From Salminus brasiliensis (taxonomy: Eukaryota; Chordata; Actinopteri; Characiformes; Bryconidae), in contig NC_132897.1 of the NCBI RefSeq assembly GCF_030463535.1, positions 4,096,460-4,160,459 on the forward strand: a DNA stretch of 64,000 nucleotides. Direction: 5' to 3'. Below are positions 1 through 9,702 of the stretch, in pieces. The notes under the pieces were generated by a model. That model saw only the letters and a list, made by a program, of their open reading frames with translations. It made no database searches and was not told where the DNA came from. Within the stretch, counting starts at the first letter, position 1; every line of letters starts with the position of its first letter. Both the position numbers and the translations under genes were made by a program.

Positions 1-400
1 ATAAGATAAGATAAATCCAGTAAAAAGGAGAAACAAGAGCTGCTCATTCTGAAGAAAGAAAGTAGAGAGATCTTGTCGGTGAGCTAGTCTGAAGAACAGA
101 GCTCGGTTCCTCCAGGTTTCTCCTGGACGCCCCCTCCCCAGTCCAGCCAGCACAGCGTGGAGATGTGTTCACCTCCATCAGCAGCAGCAGCAGAAGCAGC
201 AGCTCACCTGATTTACCATCATTAAGCCCTGATTTACCATCAAACCAGGTGTTGATCTGAAGAGAACTCTAAATAATACTAGACTCCATGAGAGAGAACT
301 TTGGAGATGTTCTAATGATGAACACAGTGATGGAGAACCACCACCACCACTTTCTGTAGCAATGTTATCAGTGAGATAAATTACTTACTGCCCAGATAAG
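1..400. repeat. Dispersed repeat, copy A
   Basis: This block is closely similar to 4786-5064 plus 5955-6085 (copy B) and to 54545-54900 (copy C). All copies share the run from 'gagatcttgtcggtgagc' through a short (CAG)n stretch to 'ctgatttaccatc'. The class is not recognised. Three copies in 64 kb show that it is an interspersed family rather than a gene. Confidence 0.75.
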
Positions 401-1107
401 CAGCTTTATATGTTATTAAATAGTCCCTATATATATAAATAATCCAGCCCCACAGTTTAGATCAGACGAGCTGCTGATGAATCCGATCAGTAAAACCTCT
501 TAATGTTTCTATAATCAGACATTCTGGATTGACTGATTTAGTTTAGTCGAGACTTTTATTAAAATAACTGTTTTATAGTGTTTAATATCTGATAATCCAG
601 TCTGATCTCCTCCCTGACCAATCAGATCCCAGCTCCTTTACAACACTGCAGTCTAATCACTTCCTGTGAGTGTGTGTATATGAGTGTGTGTGTGTGTGTA
701 GTAGTGGTACACACTCTGGAGTGGTATCTGTGGTCTACTGGTGTGTAATAACTGGTCTGTAGTGGGTGAATGTACTGTGTGTGTGATTGGGGGTTCTATA
801 GCTAGTGTGTGTGTGTGAGTGTTAGCATTAGCGTTAGCATTAGCCTCCACTCGGTTCTGAATGGGTTCTTCAGTGCTGGTTTAGAAACAGAGAAAGGCGA
901 GTGGCGGTTCTCCCGCTGGTAAAACGGAGCGTTTCACAGATTTTTAATAAAGTTCAGATATTATGGTCTGTTTTCATGTTCCACTGTAAAGTAGTTCCAC
1001 ACTGCAGAACCTCAACTTCTTTATTTACCTTCTGAGAACGTCCGCACTGCTGCTGCTGCTGCAGCCGGCTGGGCGACAATGTCCGTTAATTGTACCTTGT
1101 GGACACC

Positions 1108-1201
1108 AGATGGTGCTCTAAACACTGTGGGCGAAGAAAAGACTTGGATTGAACTGGATTGGGATTAAAATAGCCAATACCCAATCCCCATATACCCATA
1201 T

Positions 1202-1254
<53 letters not shown>

Positions 1255-1403
1255 TGATCAGCTGTTTCATTGGTGTACAAATACCAACAGTGCACTGATA
1301 CTTTAGATGGTGCTCTAAACACTGTGGGCGAAGAAAAGACTTGGATTGAACTGGATTGGGATTAAAATAGCCAATACCCAATCCCCATATACCCATATTA
1401 TAT
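1108..1403. repeat. Perfect 99-bp direct repeat flanking (TA)n
   Basis: Bases 1108-1206 recur without a visible mismatch at 1305-1403, an offset of 197 bp. A pure TA tract of about 45 bp lies between them (about 1206-1251). The perfect identity suggests a very recent duplication. Confidence 0.85.
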
Positions 1404-1601
1404 ATAGGCTATATACACTGTATAGGCTATATAGGCTATATACACTATAGCCTATAAATATAGATAGAAACTTATATTGATCACTTTTATTGGTTTATGG
1501 AATTGCTAGCCCCTCATTCGGCCACACCACGTCCATATTACCTGAGATGCATATCTATTGGACAGATGATGGATATCTAATTCTCATGCACTTGCTTGAA
1601 G

Positions 1602-1706
1602 GTCATATTCCCGTTCATCCAGCTACTCCATAGACTCGAGGAGGGGGAGTGTGTGCAGCGCGAGTAGCCGACGGAGCGTGAAACACTCGAGATACACGCC
1701 GGACAG
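1602..1706 (+). CDS. srrm4: srrm4 coding exon, RS-rich segment
   Basis: The exon follows an acceptor AG at 1600-1601 and ends before GTACTG at 1707. Its 105 nt enter and leave in phase 2. It encodes a Ser/Arg-rich peptide starting SYSRSSSYS and ending SRYTPDR across the junction, typical of the SRRM family. Confidence 0.8.
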
Positions 1707-3651
1707 GTACTGAACCAAAGCTTCAGTGCTTTCAGACAGTGTGTATTAGAAGCAGTTATTAAAGCCAGGCTTACTGAAGGCATGTGTGTTATACTTGTCT
1801 TTCTGAAAGGACCCGGGAGAGGAAACGAGGCTCCAGCTCCAGCGAGAAGCAATCAAAGCGAGGCAGGAAGTGTAGCAGGAGAAGAGCCTGTTCGCCTATG
1901 AGAAAAAGGAGAAGAGATTCGCCCAGTCATCTGGAGGCCCGCAGAATTACAAGGTCTTGCTACAGCTGCACAACAAACTACTGAAACTACAGTACTGAAT
2001 GTGTAGAGGAACATCAGCCGTTACTCTTGCTGGTATATTGGTATACTGGCAATCACCACCCTGCTGTATGAAGGGTAGCTATGTTGGTGACTATGCTATA
2101 CAACCAGTTCACTAGTGTTCTTACTTATAATGCTACACCATGAGCTTACCAGCCGTGTTAGTCACTCTGCTACACCACCAGCTAGTTCGCTAGCATCGTT
2201 AGCTACTATACTGTACCACCAGTTCATTGGTAGTAATACTCAGCAGCAGTACACCCGTGGTGTTAGGTAATACACCATACCACCAGTTTACCAGTGGTGT
2301 TAGTCACTATGCTACACCACCAGTTTACCAGTGGTGTTAGTCACTATGCTATACCACCAGTTTACCAGTGGTGTTAGTCACTATGCTATACCACCAGTTT
2401 TCCATCAGTGTTAGTCACTATACTATCCTAGCAGTTCACCAGTGGTGTTAGTCACTATTCTACACCAGCAGTTCACCCGTGGTGTTAGTCACTATTCTAT
2501 ACCACCAGTTCACCCGTGGTGTTAGTCACTATGCTACGCCACCAGTTCACCCGTGGTGTTAGTCACTATGCTACGCCACCAGTTCACCCGTGGTGTTAGT
2601 CACTATGCTACGCCACCAGTTCACCCGTGGTGTTAGTCACTATGCTATGCCACCAGTTCACCCGTGGTGTTAGTTACTATGCTACACCACCAGTTTTCCA
2701 TCAGTGTTAGGCACTCTACTATCCTAGCAGTTTACCAGTGGTGTTAGTCACTATGCTATACCACCAGTTCACCCGCGGTGTTAGTCACTACGCTACACCA
2801 CCAGTTCACCTGCGGTGTTAGTCACTATGCTACACCACCAGTTTTCCATCAGTGTTAGGCACTCTACTATCCTAGCAGTTTACCAGTGGTGTTAGTCAAT
2901 ATGCTGTACCACCAGTTCACCCGTGGTGTTAGTCACTATGCTACACCAGCAGTTCAGCCGTGGTGTTAGTCACTATGCTACACCAGCAGTTCAGCCGTGG
3001 TGTTAGTCACTATGGTATAGCACCAGTTCACCCGTGGTGTTAGTCACTATACTATCCTAGCAGTTCACCCGTGGTGTTAGTCACTATGCTATGCCACCAG
3101 TTCACCCGTGGTGTTAGTCACTATGCTACGCCACCAGTTCACCCATGGTGTTAGTCACTATGCTACACCACCAGTTCACCCGTGGTGTTAGTCACTATAC
3201 TATCCTAGCAGTTTATCAGTGGTGTTAGTCACTATGCTACATTTTGTCACATTTTGCCATTCGGGTGCATCCTATCTATTGCTGTTGAAGGAACACAGTG
3301 GCATGACGACATCACTGTCTGCTTCACGGTCGTACTGAATATGCTAAAATCTTCCTTTCTTACAGTGCGAGGAAGAGACCCATTCCCTACTACCGCCCTA
3401 GTCCTTCCTCCTCCTCCAGCTGCAGCAGCCTGTCCTCCTGGAGCCTGTTCTCGTTGAACCGCAGCCGAACGCGCAGTCCGACACGCAGCCGAAGCAGGAG
3501 CCGCAGCCGCTCGTCGTACCGCAGCTACAGCCGTAGCTCCTCCTGGAACTCTCTCTACAGCAGCCGGAGCCGCAGCCGGAGCCGGAGCCGGAGCCGCAGC
3601 CACAGCAGGAGCTACGATTCCCTAGCTCTCTATAGCCGAGCTCGGCGCTAA
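1602..3651 (+). CDS. srrm4: Serine/arginine repetitive matrix protein 4 (nSR100), C-terminal part
   Basis: SRRM4 is a nuclear RS-domain splicing factor that promotes inclusion of neuronal microexons. Its C-terminal eMIC domain is the active part. Three coding exons are visible: 1602-1706, 1810-1953 and 3366-3651. The internal junctions are both phase 2, with AG acceptors and GT donors. Exon one encodes an RS-rich stretch. Exon two ends in 'RRRDSPSHLEARRIT'. Exon three opens with 'SARKRPIPYYRPSP', then has a long RS-dipeptide tail ending YSRARR and a TAA stop. The eMIC core, split over the last two exons, matches the SRRM3/SRRM4 family. Downstream hspb8 and ccdc60 favour SRRM4 over SRRM3. The N-terminal exons lie upstream of the window. 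The donor after 1953 (GTCTTG) is weak. Confidence 0.9.
1810..1953 (+). CDS. srrm4: srrm4 coding exon, first half of eMIC
   Basis: This 144-nt exon enters and leaves in phase 2. It encodes a Lys/Arg-rich peptide ending SPSHLEARRIT, the diagnostic start of the eMIC core. The in-frame ATG at 1784 lies in the intron and is not a start. Confidence 0.9.
1954..3365 (+). other. srrm4: srrm4 last intron
   Basis: This 1,412-bp intron lies between the two eMIC-coding exons. About 1,165 bp of it is a 37-bp minisatellite. Only short single-copy flanks remain next to each splice site (about 1954-2075 and 3241-3365). Confidence 0.85.
2075..3240. repeat. 37-bp minisatellite in srrm4 intron
   Basis: About 31 tandem copies of a 37-bp unit containing 'ggtgttagtcactatgct' and 'ccaccagttcacccg'. 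Central copies (about 2500-2660) are nearly identical and the edges are degenerate, as expected for array growth from the middle. One variant containing 'ccatcagtgttaggcac' recurs as part of a higher-order unit. Confidence 0.95.
3366..3651 (+). CDS. srrm4: srrm4 last coding exon, second half of eMIC and RS tail
   Basis: The exon starts after TTACAG. It completes a Ser codon and continues ARKRPIPYYRPSP, a poly-Ser patch and RS/SR dipeptides to the stop at 3649-3651. It has 95 codons including the stop. The Ala/Pro-rich antisense frame here is a shadow of these RS codons. Confidence 0.93.
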
Positions 3652-4191
3652 TTTACAGACAAAACAGTAAGAGGAGGAAAGCGGCCTGCGTGTTGCGTCT
3701 GGGACGACTGTCTGGGATGACTCTGGGAGACTTTCAGTATTACCTTCTTTCAAATTCTGCATTCATCAGCCTAGTTTCGGAGAGTTTTCAGGGCAGAGGC
3801 AACAAGTCTTGCTTTCGGAGAGGCCTCACGAGCTGCAGCGCCACTTACGGATCGGCTCCGCCCTTCCATGCACCACTTTTCTTTTCTTTTTATGTGTGTT
3901 TTTTTTTTTTTTTAAACGTGTCAAAAATGTTCAAGCAGAGAGATATATGGCCTCCATAACAGCTTTTACTGCATGCAGGGTTTCTTTGACACCTGCATCA
4001 CATTCACGCTCGCTTTGAAAAATGTGTCGAGCCTCCGCCCTGTCAGCCCAAATGCCAGCAGTATTTATCTTCTGCCGAAGTGGAAAACAATTCAAATGTC
4101 AGTGGCTGTTACGTTGATGATGGTTATGATGACAGTAATGACGGATGATCAGGACGCCGCACTCCTTTCGGAGGCTGAATCCCATTTTTAG
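3652..4191 (+). other. srrm4: Probable srrm4 3' UTR start
   Basis: This single-copy sequence follows the srrm4 stop codon. It has a poly(T) run near 3900 and no strong poly(A) signal. SRRM4 transcripts usually carry long 3' UTRs, so this stretch is probably transcribed. It runs up to the first exon of the unrecognised gene X, so the two transcription units may overlap on the same strand. Confidence 0.45.
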
Positions 4192-4299
4192 GAACCATCT
4201 GTCCAGGCGACGACGCATGTTTTTATCTCGGGAGCAAATTGATTCGTTTAGGATGTTCAGAAAGCGTGACCAGCAGGGGGAGCCCTTTAAGGCCTATAA
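4192..4299 (+). CDS. Gene X exon 1 (visible)
   Basis: The acceptor-like TTTTTAG ends at 4191 and the donor GTAACC starts at 4300. The frame reads NHLSRRRRMFLSREQ and FRMFRKRDQQGEPFKAYK across the junction. Translation could begin at the ATG at 4217 if this is a first coding exon. It leaves in phase 2, matching the next block. Confidence 0.5.
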
Positions 4300-7200
4300 G
4301 TAACCTGTAGGGAAATCCGGCGATTCCTCATGCAATCATGACAGAATTGGTCATCTGATCATGACATGGGGAAGTGGTCACATTCCACAGTTCATCCAAT
4401 ATTCTATTTATTTATTTTCTAATTTATTCATTTTTATTGATCAATTATTGTATTTATTTTCATAATTTTATCTCAGGTTATCTCGGTTCATGTGAATGGC
4501 AGCCTTATTTGTGAGGTCTTATTTATGGTTATTTATAATATTTATACTTTTCTCGTGATTATTTATCTTACACTCATTTGTGTCATCATTTAATACACAT
4601 TTTTATTTATTTATTTAATTCATTATTTTCCTCACAACAGATGTGCATGTCTTGCCGGTTAAGCAAATGAAGCTGTGCTTGAGTACATGCATAATGGGAA
4701 TTGACATAATCTGGTATTAATGAGTATTATTTATGGAGATGAACAGCACTGTGCAGAGATTTTAGACACTTAAGCATATTATTCTAAGTCATGTCTCTCA
4801 GCAGTGAGAAGCTTTTTACTGTAGAAGCTCCAGATCCCATCAACACAGATGCAGCTGAACATGAATCCAGTAAAAAGGAGAAACAAGAGCTTCTCATTCT
4901 GAAGAAAGAAAGTAATGAGATCTTGTCGGTGAGCTAGTCTGAAGAACAGAGCTCGGTTCCTCCAGGTTTCTCCTGGACGCCCCCCAGTCCAGCCAGCACA
5001 GCGTGGAGGATGTGTTCAACTCCATCATCATCATCATCAGCAGCAGCAGCAGCTCACCTGATTTAACATAAGCACATCTAGGAATTCCATAGCTGCCATC
5101 TAGGGCAACATTGCTATAGCAACCACCCAGGAATGTCATAACATCTAACTAACAATATCATAGCAACCACCCAGGATGCCAAAGCAACCGCCAAGCAGCC
5201 ACCTAGGAACTTCCTAGCAAGCACCTAACAACTCCATTGCAACTACCAAACATCATCATAGGAACTACTGAAGATGCCACAGCAGCAACCTTGCAACTCC
5301 ATAGCAACTATCAAACAACATCATATCAACCACTAAAGATTACATAGCAGCCATCTCGTAACTACATAGCAAGCACATAGCAACTCCATAGCAACTTCCT
5401 AACAACATCATAGCAACCACCTATGATGCCATAGCAAACACCAAGAAGCCATCTAGCAACTTCCTAGCAATCACCTGTGATGCCATAGCAGCCACCTTGT
5501 TACGACATAACATTATAACAACCACCTAGGATACCTTAGCACTTACCAAGCAGCCATCTAGCATAGCAACTACCTTGCAACTCCATAGCAACCACCTAGG
5601 ATGCCATAGCATCTACCTTGTACCGACATAGAAAGCACATAGCAACCACCTAGCAACTACCTAACAACCACCTAGGATGCCATATATACATCTCTAGCAT
5701 AGCAACTACCTTGCAACTCCATAGCAACCACCTTGGATGCCATTGCAATCACCGAGCAGCCGCCTAGTAACTTTATAGCAACCATCTAGCAACACCAAAG
5801 CAACTACCTGGGAAACCACAGCAACCAATTACCAGCTCCATAGCATCCACCTAGCAAAGCCATTAGAAATAAGTACCTGGGAGTATATTGGAGTATTTTA
5901 CAGGTTATTAACAAACAATTAACATCTATAAACTTTTATTTAACATTATTTAGCATTTATTTACCAAACCGGGTGTTGATCTGAGGAGAACTCTAAATAA
6001 TACTAGACTCCATGAGGAGAACTTTGGAGATGTTCTAATGATGAACACAGTGATGGAGAACCACCACCACTTTCTGTAGGAATGTTATTATTAGTGTTTA
6101 TTCTGATATCAGTGTTTTACTGAGCTAATAAACACTAACTGGCCAGATAAGGAAATTTTGATGCCAAAATGTTTGCACAGCACTGTACATCTTATGCAGT
6201 ACATTTGAGCTGTTGACCTTCGCAGGGATTGCTGTTGATTGTGAATGGCTAGACTACTATTCCTAAAGGGGACCAAGCACTCGTTACACTGGGGTTCCTT
6301 CCAGACCATTTTCAGCACATGAATCATAATATTTTTTTTCATACATTTTAGCTTTTGTTTATTCATCGTGTTTGGTCTGTTTTTTTATTCGTATTTATTC
6401 TTTTTATTAATAATGTATTAATAAATGATTACCGAATCAATGAATTATTAATAAATGTATGAATTATTTATGATCTATTTTTTATCTAGCTCTGGCATGA
6501 GTATCAAAGGTGTTCTCTGGCTCTATGCATTGTAAATAATAAAATATCAGTTTGTTACTTGTTCTGCTGTGACCTGTACAGAGATTTACGGGAAATGACG
6601 GAACTCCTGGAGGAATGTGACTCGCGAATAGCAACTGTCCTGATGTTTATCTGTAAATCTGTTGTGTAAATACGCCAAAGTATAGTGTGACCTATGTAGG
6701 CATGTGTGTAATTCTGCTGAGAAAGTAGCGGCAGCGAAGGATATCCTGTCTGTTGGTTGACTGGGCCGGTTCTCTGGTGTACATAGCTATGGTATAATGA
6801 TATATATTTTTGATGTCTGCTCAGTCTACATGTACAAATAGTGCATAAACACTGGAATCCCACCATGAATCTAATCAAACCGATTACAAGTTGTTTCTCT
6901 GGTAAATGAAACGTGCTACACCAGCGTAGTCTGTAAAGCTTGATTTGAATTTGATTTTTTTTTTGTAGTGATTCTCAGTTGACGTTCTTGGGAGAAATAG
7001 TTTGGGAGGATCTTATCAAACTTTGGTTGACAGCCATTGAGAACGATGTGAACAATATACTGTACAGTAAAGATGCTTATTCTCAGTCCATGTCATTGAG
7101 GAAAGCAGCCCAGCGAGACTTGGAACAAATGGAGTGAGTGTCCTGCAGGGCTGGGCGATATATATATTCTGGATTGAAGTACAGTGATACTGAAATAACG

Positions 7201-9702
7201 TGATATTGCTTATCAGTTTCTGCGATATTTAGCAATATGTTTAATAGATCATTTGCATTATATTTATAATATAGTGCTCACAGAATAGCAGCATCCCTGT
7301 TCCCGATTAATTGTTGTAAGATTGTTTTGAACAGAGAGCTTAGAATATAAACAAACAAACAAACATACAAACAAACAGACGGGCAGATAGACAGACAGAC
7401 AGACAAATAGACAGACAAACAGACAGAAAGATAAACCAATAGATAGACATACAGACAAATAGATAGACAGACAAACAAACAAATATACAGACAAATAGAT
7501 GGATAGACAGAGAAATAGACAGAGAAGACAAATAGACAGAGAAGACAAATAGACAGACAGACAGAAAGATAGACAGATAGATAGATAGATAAACAGACAG
7601 ACAAACAGACAGACAAATAGACAGAAAGATAAACCGATAGATAGATAGATAGATAGATAGATACAGACAAATAGATAGACAGACAGAAAAACAAATCGAC
7701 AGACAGACTAAAGTAGTTAAAGTAGACGGAAATGGAATAAAGTGGAACTTCAGTCAATTAAAGTGAATTCACGATTGTAACACCTTGCCATAGGCCACAG
7801 TTCATAAAACTACATAAAGATTCATAAAATTTATTAATAATGAATTTAAATAAAATAAAATAAAACATTTAATAGGCTGCTTCTGTCAACTTTGATATCA
7901 TAAAAAAACATCACGACTCAACCAAAGGTCACCTGACACATATGTGATTTTACACCTATTGGAATCAGTACTGAAGGCCTTTTGTAGGCAATGAGAATCG
8001 TCTAGATTTTTATTTTTAAAAATAGAGGCGCTTTGAACGATGCCACTTTTGGTTTCATAAAGAACCATGTTTGTAAGAGCTGTGAGTGTGAAGAACCTCT
8101 TGAAGATCTAAAGTACCTATATGTGATGTAAAGGCTCTTTGTTGTTATCACACTCACACATCTCCATTACGAAGAACTTGCAAAGTAAGAAACTGATAAT
8201 GAACATTTATATCAAGTGAAGTTCCTTTAGAACTTTGAAAGGTTCTTCACGCTCATACTTCTCTATTACAAAGAACTTGTGAAGAACTTGTGAACTCACT
8301 AGACCCTGGGTTAAGTGCTCCGCTATCAATCCAATCAATGCAGAAGCTACTATGGATTATTTGGAGCGCTCATTAAGAATATATTGTGGAGTCCCACAGG
8401 GCTCTATTTTAGGGCCTATGAAATTGAAGTTAATTATGACAGTAATGCAGTTGTGGGGGTGAAGAACTGAAGTGTGTGCTTATGTTAAAGGGTTTAGAGA
8501 GCTAAATTGATAATGAAAAATTACATCAAGTGATGGTTCTTTAGATCTTTGGACATTTCTACACTCTCACAAATCTCTGAAATCAAAGGTGGTTCCTATG
8601 GCAGGGCTATTTAATTAAAATACAATAAGATCCAGTTAGAGAAAATTCCCTCAAGACAAAGTCCAGAATGTCATAATATCTCACTTGCAATCCTGTATGG
8701 TAAAGTAGCCTAAACCAGTATTTCGCTGCTCTCCATTGAAAACCTTGTATCTCCATCTTAATGCGTTACAGTTTTCTCCATGGTTTGAACCCTGTTGCTG
8801 CTCTGTAGACTGTGTGTAGGTAATTCTGAATGAGTGGACCAATAGAAATGCTCTAAATTACTTGGAATAAGCTCTTATTCTACATTGACTACAATTTAAA
8901 ATGAAAGCCATTCTTGCCTTCTCCTGTAAAGTCAACATTTTGGAGATACATGTTTTTCATTGGACAACAACGATATTTCAACATTTTTTACCTTCGGTTT
9001 TCACACTGAACTGGACTTGTTTCTTATTTAAAGCCCAATTAAAAATTATTTAAATTTAATATGGTCCATTTAGAGATTTAAAAATATATTAAATAATTTT
9101 AAAATAATTTTAAGATTTTCATTTTCTCAAAATATAGAGCTTAATAACTCTTAGTAGTCTTGCTTGACATCACTGCTTTTAATGATCACCACAGTCTCAG
9201 AACCACTGGTGTAGAGCTGCCCATAAATAAACATTTATTCTTAATAAAAGCTCGTTTTTTGCTCTACTTCACACTTTTAATGCATGCTATTGGTCGGCAA
9301 GATTTTTCTGGGCTACTAAAATTCATAAAAATAAATAAATAATTAAAAAAGTCAAAATTAAGTAGTTCTTAATAGTTTATCGGCTATAGGACCTGGGCTG
9401 CGGCCCACCTATTAGTGACCTCTGTTTCATTGTATCACTGTAAAATAGTCACATGATACAATATCATAAATATGAAAGTAAATTTGTCCAATATCGCCCA
9501 GTCCTGCAGTCCTGCTGAACCAGAAAGCGAAAGGAAAAGCAACCCTAATCTTTTGTTAAAACAGAAAGTGAAATGCAGTAGGTCCAAGATCAGACATCCA
9601 TCAGACATCCATCAGATCTTTCCTATCCACCAGGAATCCTCTGACAAGAAAGCCAGGACAGCTTTACTGTCAATGCCTTCAAAACTGCCCAGTCCAAGCT
9701 GA
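4192..9702 (+). CDS. Unrecognised multi-exon gene (gene X)
   Basis: I do not recognise this protein. Four exon-like blocks fit together: 4192-4299 (candidate ATG at 4217), 6582 to about 6663, 6979-7133 (or from 6969) and 9510-9702. Junctions 1 to 2 and 3 to 4 are both phase 2 with good GT-AG signals; the donor at 7134 is GTGAGT. The end of exon 2 is uncertain. The peptides are MFLSREQIDSFRMFRKRD..., DLREMTELLEECDSRIATV..., FLGEIVWEDLIKLWLTAI... and PAEPESERKSNPNLLL..., ending PSKLPSPS and TGA. The middle is helical and amphipathic; the end is basic and Ser-rich. About 170-190 aa are visible, with no signal peptide or membrane segment. It lies between srrm4 and hspb8, where I know of no mammalian gene. 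Upstream exons may exist. A decayed gene is also possible. Confidence 0.55.
4786..5064. repeat. Dispersed repeat, copy B, left part
   Basis: This matches copy A (1-400) and copy C (54545-54900), including the left end 'tttttactgtagaagctcc' shared with copy C. The element is interrupted at about 5064 by a minisatellite and resumes at about 5955. Confidence 0.75.
5065..5935. repeat. Degenerate CATAGCAACCACC minisatellite
   Basis: Some 870 bp consist of irregular repeats built on 'catagcaaccacctagga' and 'gcaactcc'. They sit inside dispersed repeat copy B. The motif on the minus strand (GTTGCTATG) resembles an RFX X-box half-site. The same motif in the opposite orientation appears at about 10150-10305. 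Confidence 0.85.
5955..6085. repeat. Dispersed repeat, copy B, right part
   Basis: Continuation of copy B after the minisatellite. It matches copy A from 'gtgttgatctga' to 'ccaccaccactttctgtag'. Confidence 0.75.
6582..6663 (+). CDS. Gene X exon 2
   Basis: The exon starts after CTGTACAG and enters in phase 2, reading DLREMTELLEECDSRIATV and then LMFI. Possible ends are 6652 (donor GTAAAT, phase 1), 6644 (phase 2) and 6663 (donor GTGTAA, phase 0). Only the last joins directly to an exon starting at 6979 in frame. Confidence 0.5.
6969..7133 (+). CDS. Gene X exon 3
   Basis: A poly(T)-TAG acceptor ends at 6968 and an alternative CAG ends at 6978. The same frame stays open from either. It reads FLGEIVWEDLIKLWLTAIEN, an acidic-hydrophobic helix, then SLRKAAQRDLEQM. 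A consensus GTGAGT donor follows at 7134. If unspliced, the frame would hit TGA at the donor. Confidence 0.6.
7345..7715. repeat. GACA/GATA tetranucleotide array
   Basis: An interrupted (ACAG)n/(ATAG)n/(AAAC)n array of about 370 bp inside gene X intron 3. The long minus-strand open frames rich in Cys, Leu, Ser and Tyr are artefacts of this array. Arrays of this type include the Bkm-like repeats known from vertebrate sex chromosomes. Confidence 0.95.
8030..8300. repeat. Dispersed 'gaaccttt' repeat
   Basis: Phrases such as 'gttctttagaactttg' and 'aagaacttgtgaag' recur at 8450-8600, 15375-15510 and 28240-28460. This is a short interspersed family, probably a small non-autonomous DNA element. 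No coding potential is seen. Confidence 0.5.
8361..8466 (+). pseudogene. Non-LTR retrotransposon reverse transcriptase fragment
   Basis: The frame reads LERSLRIYCGVPQGSILGPM and then loses similarity before a stop. GVPQGS(I/V)LGP is the strongly conserved reverse-transcriptase motif of LINE elements. Only this scrap remains, inside gene X intron 3, so it is a dead 5'-truncated or internally broken copy. Confidence 0.75.
8720..8965 (-). repeat. Dispersed repeat shared with 44600-44860
   Basis: Reversed, this block matches 44600-44860, including the phrases for 'gcgactttacaggagaagg' and 'tttctattggtcca'. Weaker partial copies lie near 34740-34870 and 36780-36840. The family is not identified. 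Confidence 0.75.
9510..9702 (+). CDS. Gene X last coding exon
   Basis: The acceptor CCTGCAG ends at 9509. One base completes the Asp codon begun before 7134, and 63 codons plus TGA follow. The peptide is Lys/Ser-rich (PESERKSNPNLLLKQKVKCS...) and ends KLPSPS. Candidate AATAAA signals occur in the AT-rich stretch near 9870. Confidence 0.55.

Larger units (their letters stand above)
1..1601. other. srrm4: srrm4 intron, 3' part
   Basis: This stretch precedes the first recognisable srrm4 exon and contains no exon I can support. It holds a dispersed repeat (about 1-400), TG-rich simple sequence (about 665-830), and a perfect direct repeat flanking a (TA)n tract (1108-1403). The remaining DNA is AT-rich and unremarkable. 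Its intron status is inferred from the acceptor at 1600-1601. Confidence 0.6.

Noticed and set aside
2075-3240. Regularly spaced repeats resembling a CRISPR array
   Set aside because: Units are head-to-tail without unique spacers and lie in a vertebrate intron, so this is a minisatellite.
3247-3603. 118-codon Ala/Pro-rich minus-strand frame
   Set aside because: It is the antisense shadow of the RS codons of the srrm4 last exon.
7264-7757. Long minus-strand frames of Cys, Leu, Ser and Tyr
   Set aside because: They are translations of a GACA/GATA tetranucleotide array.
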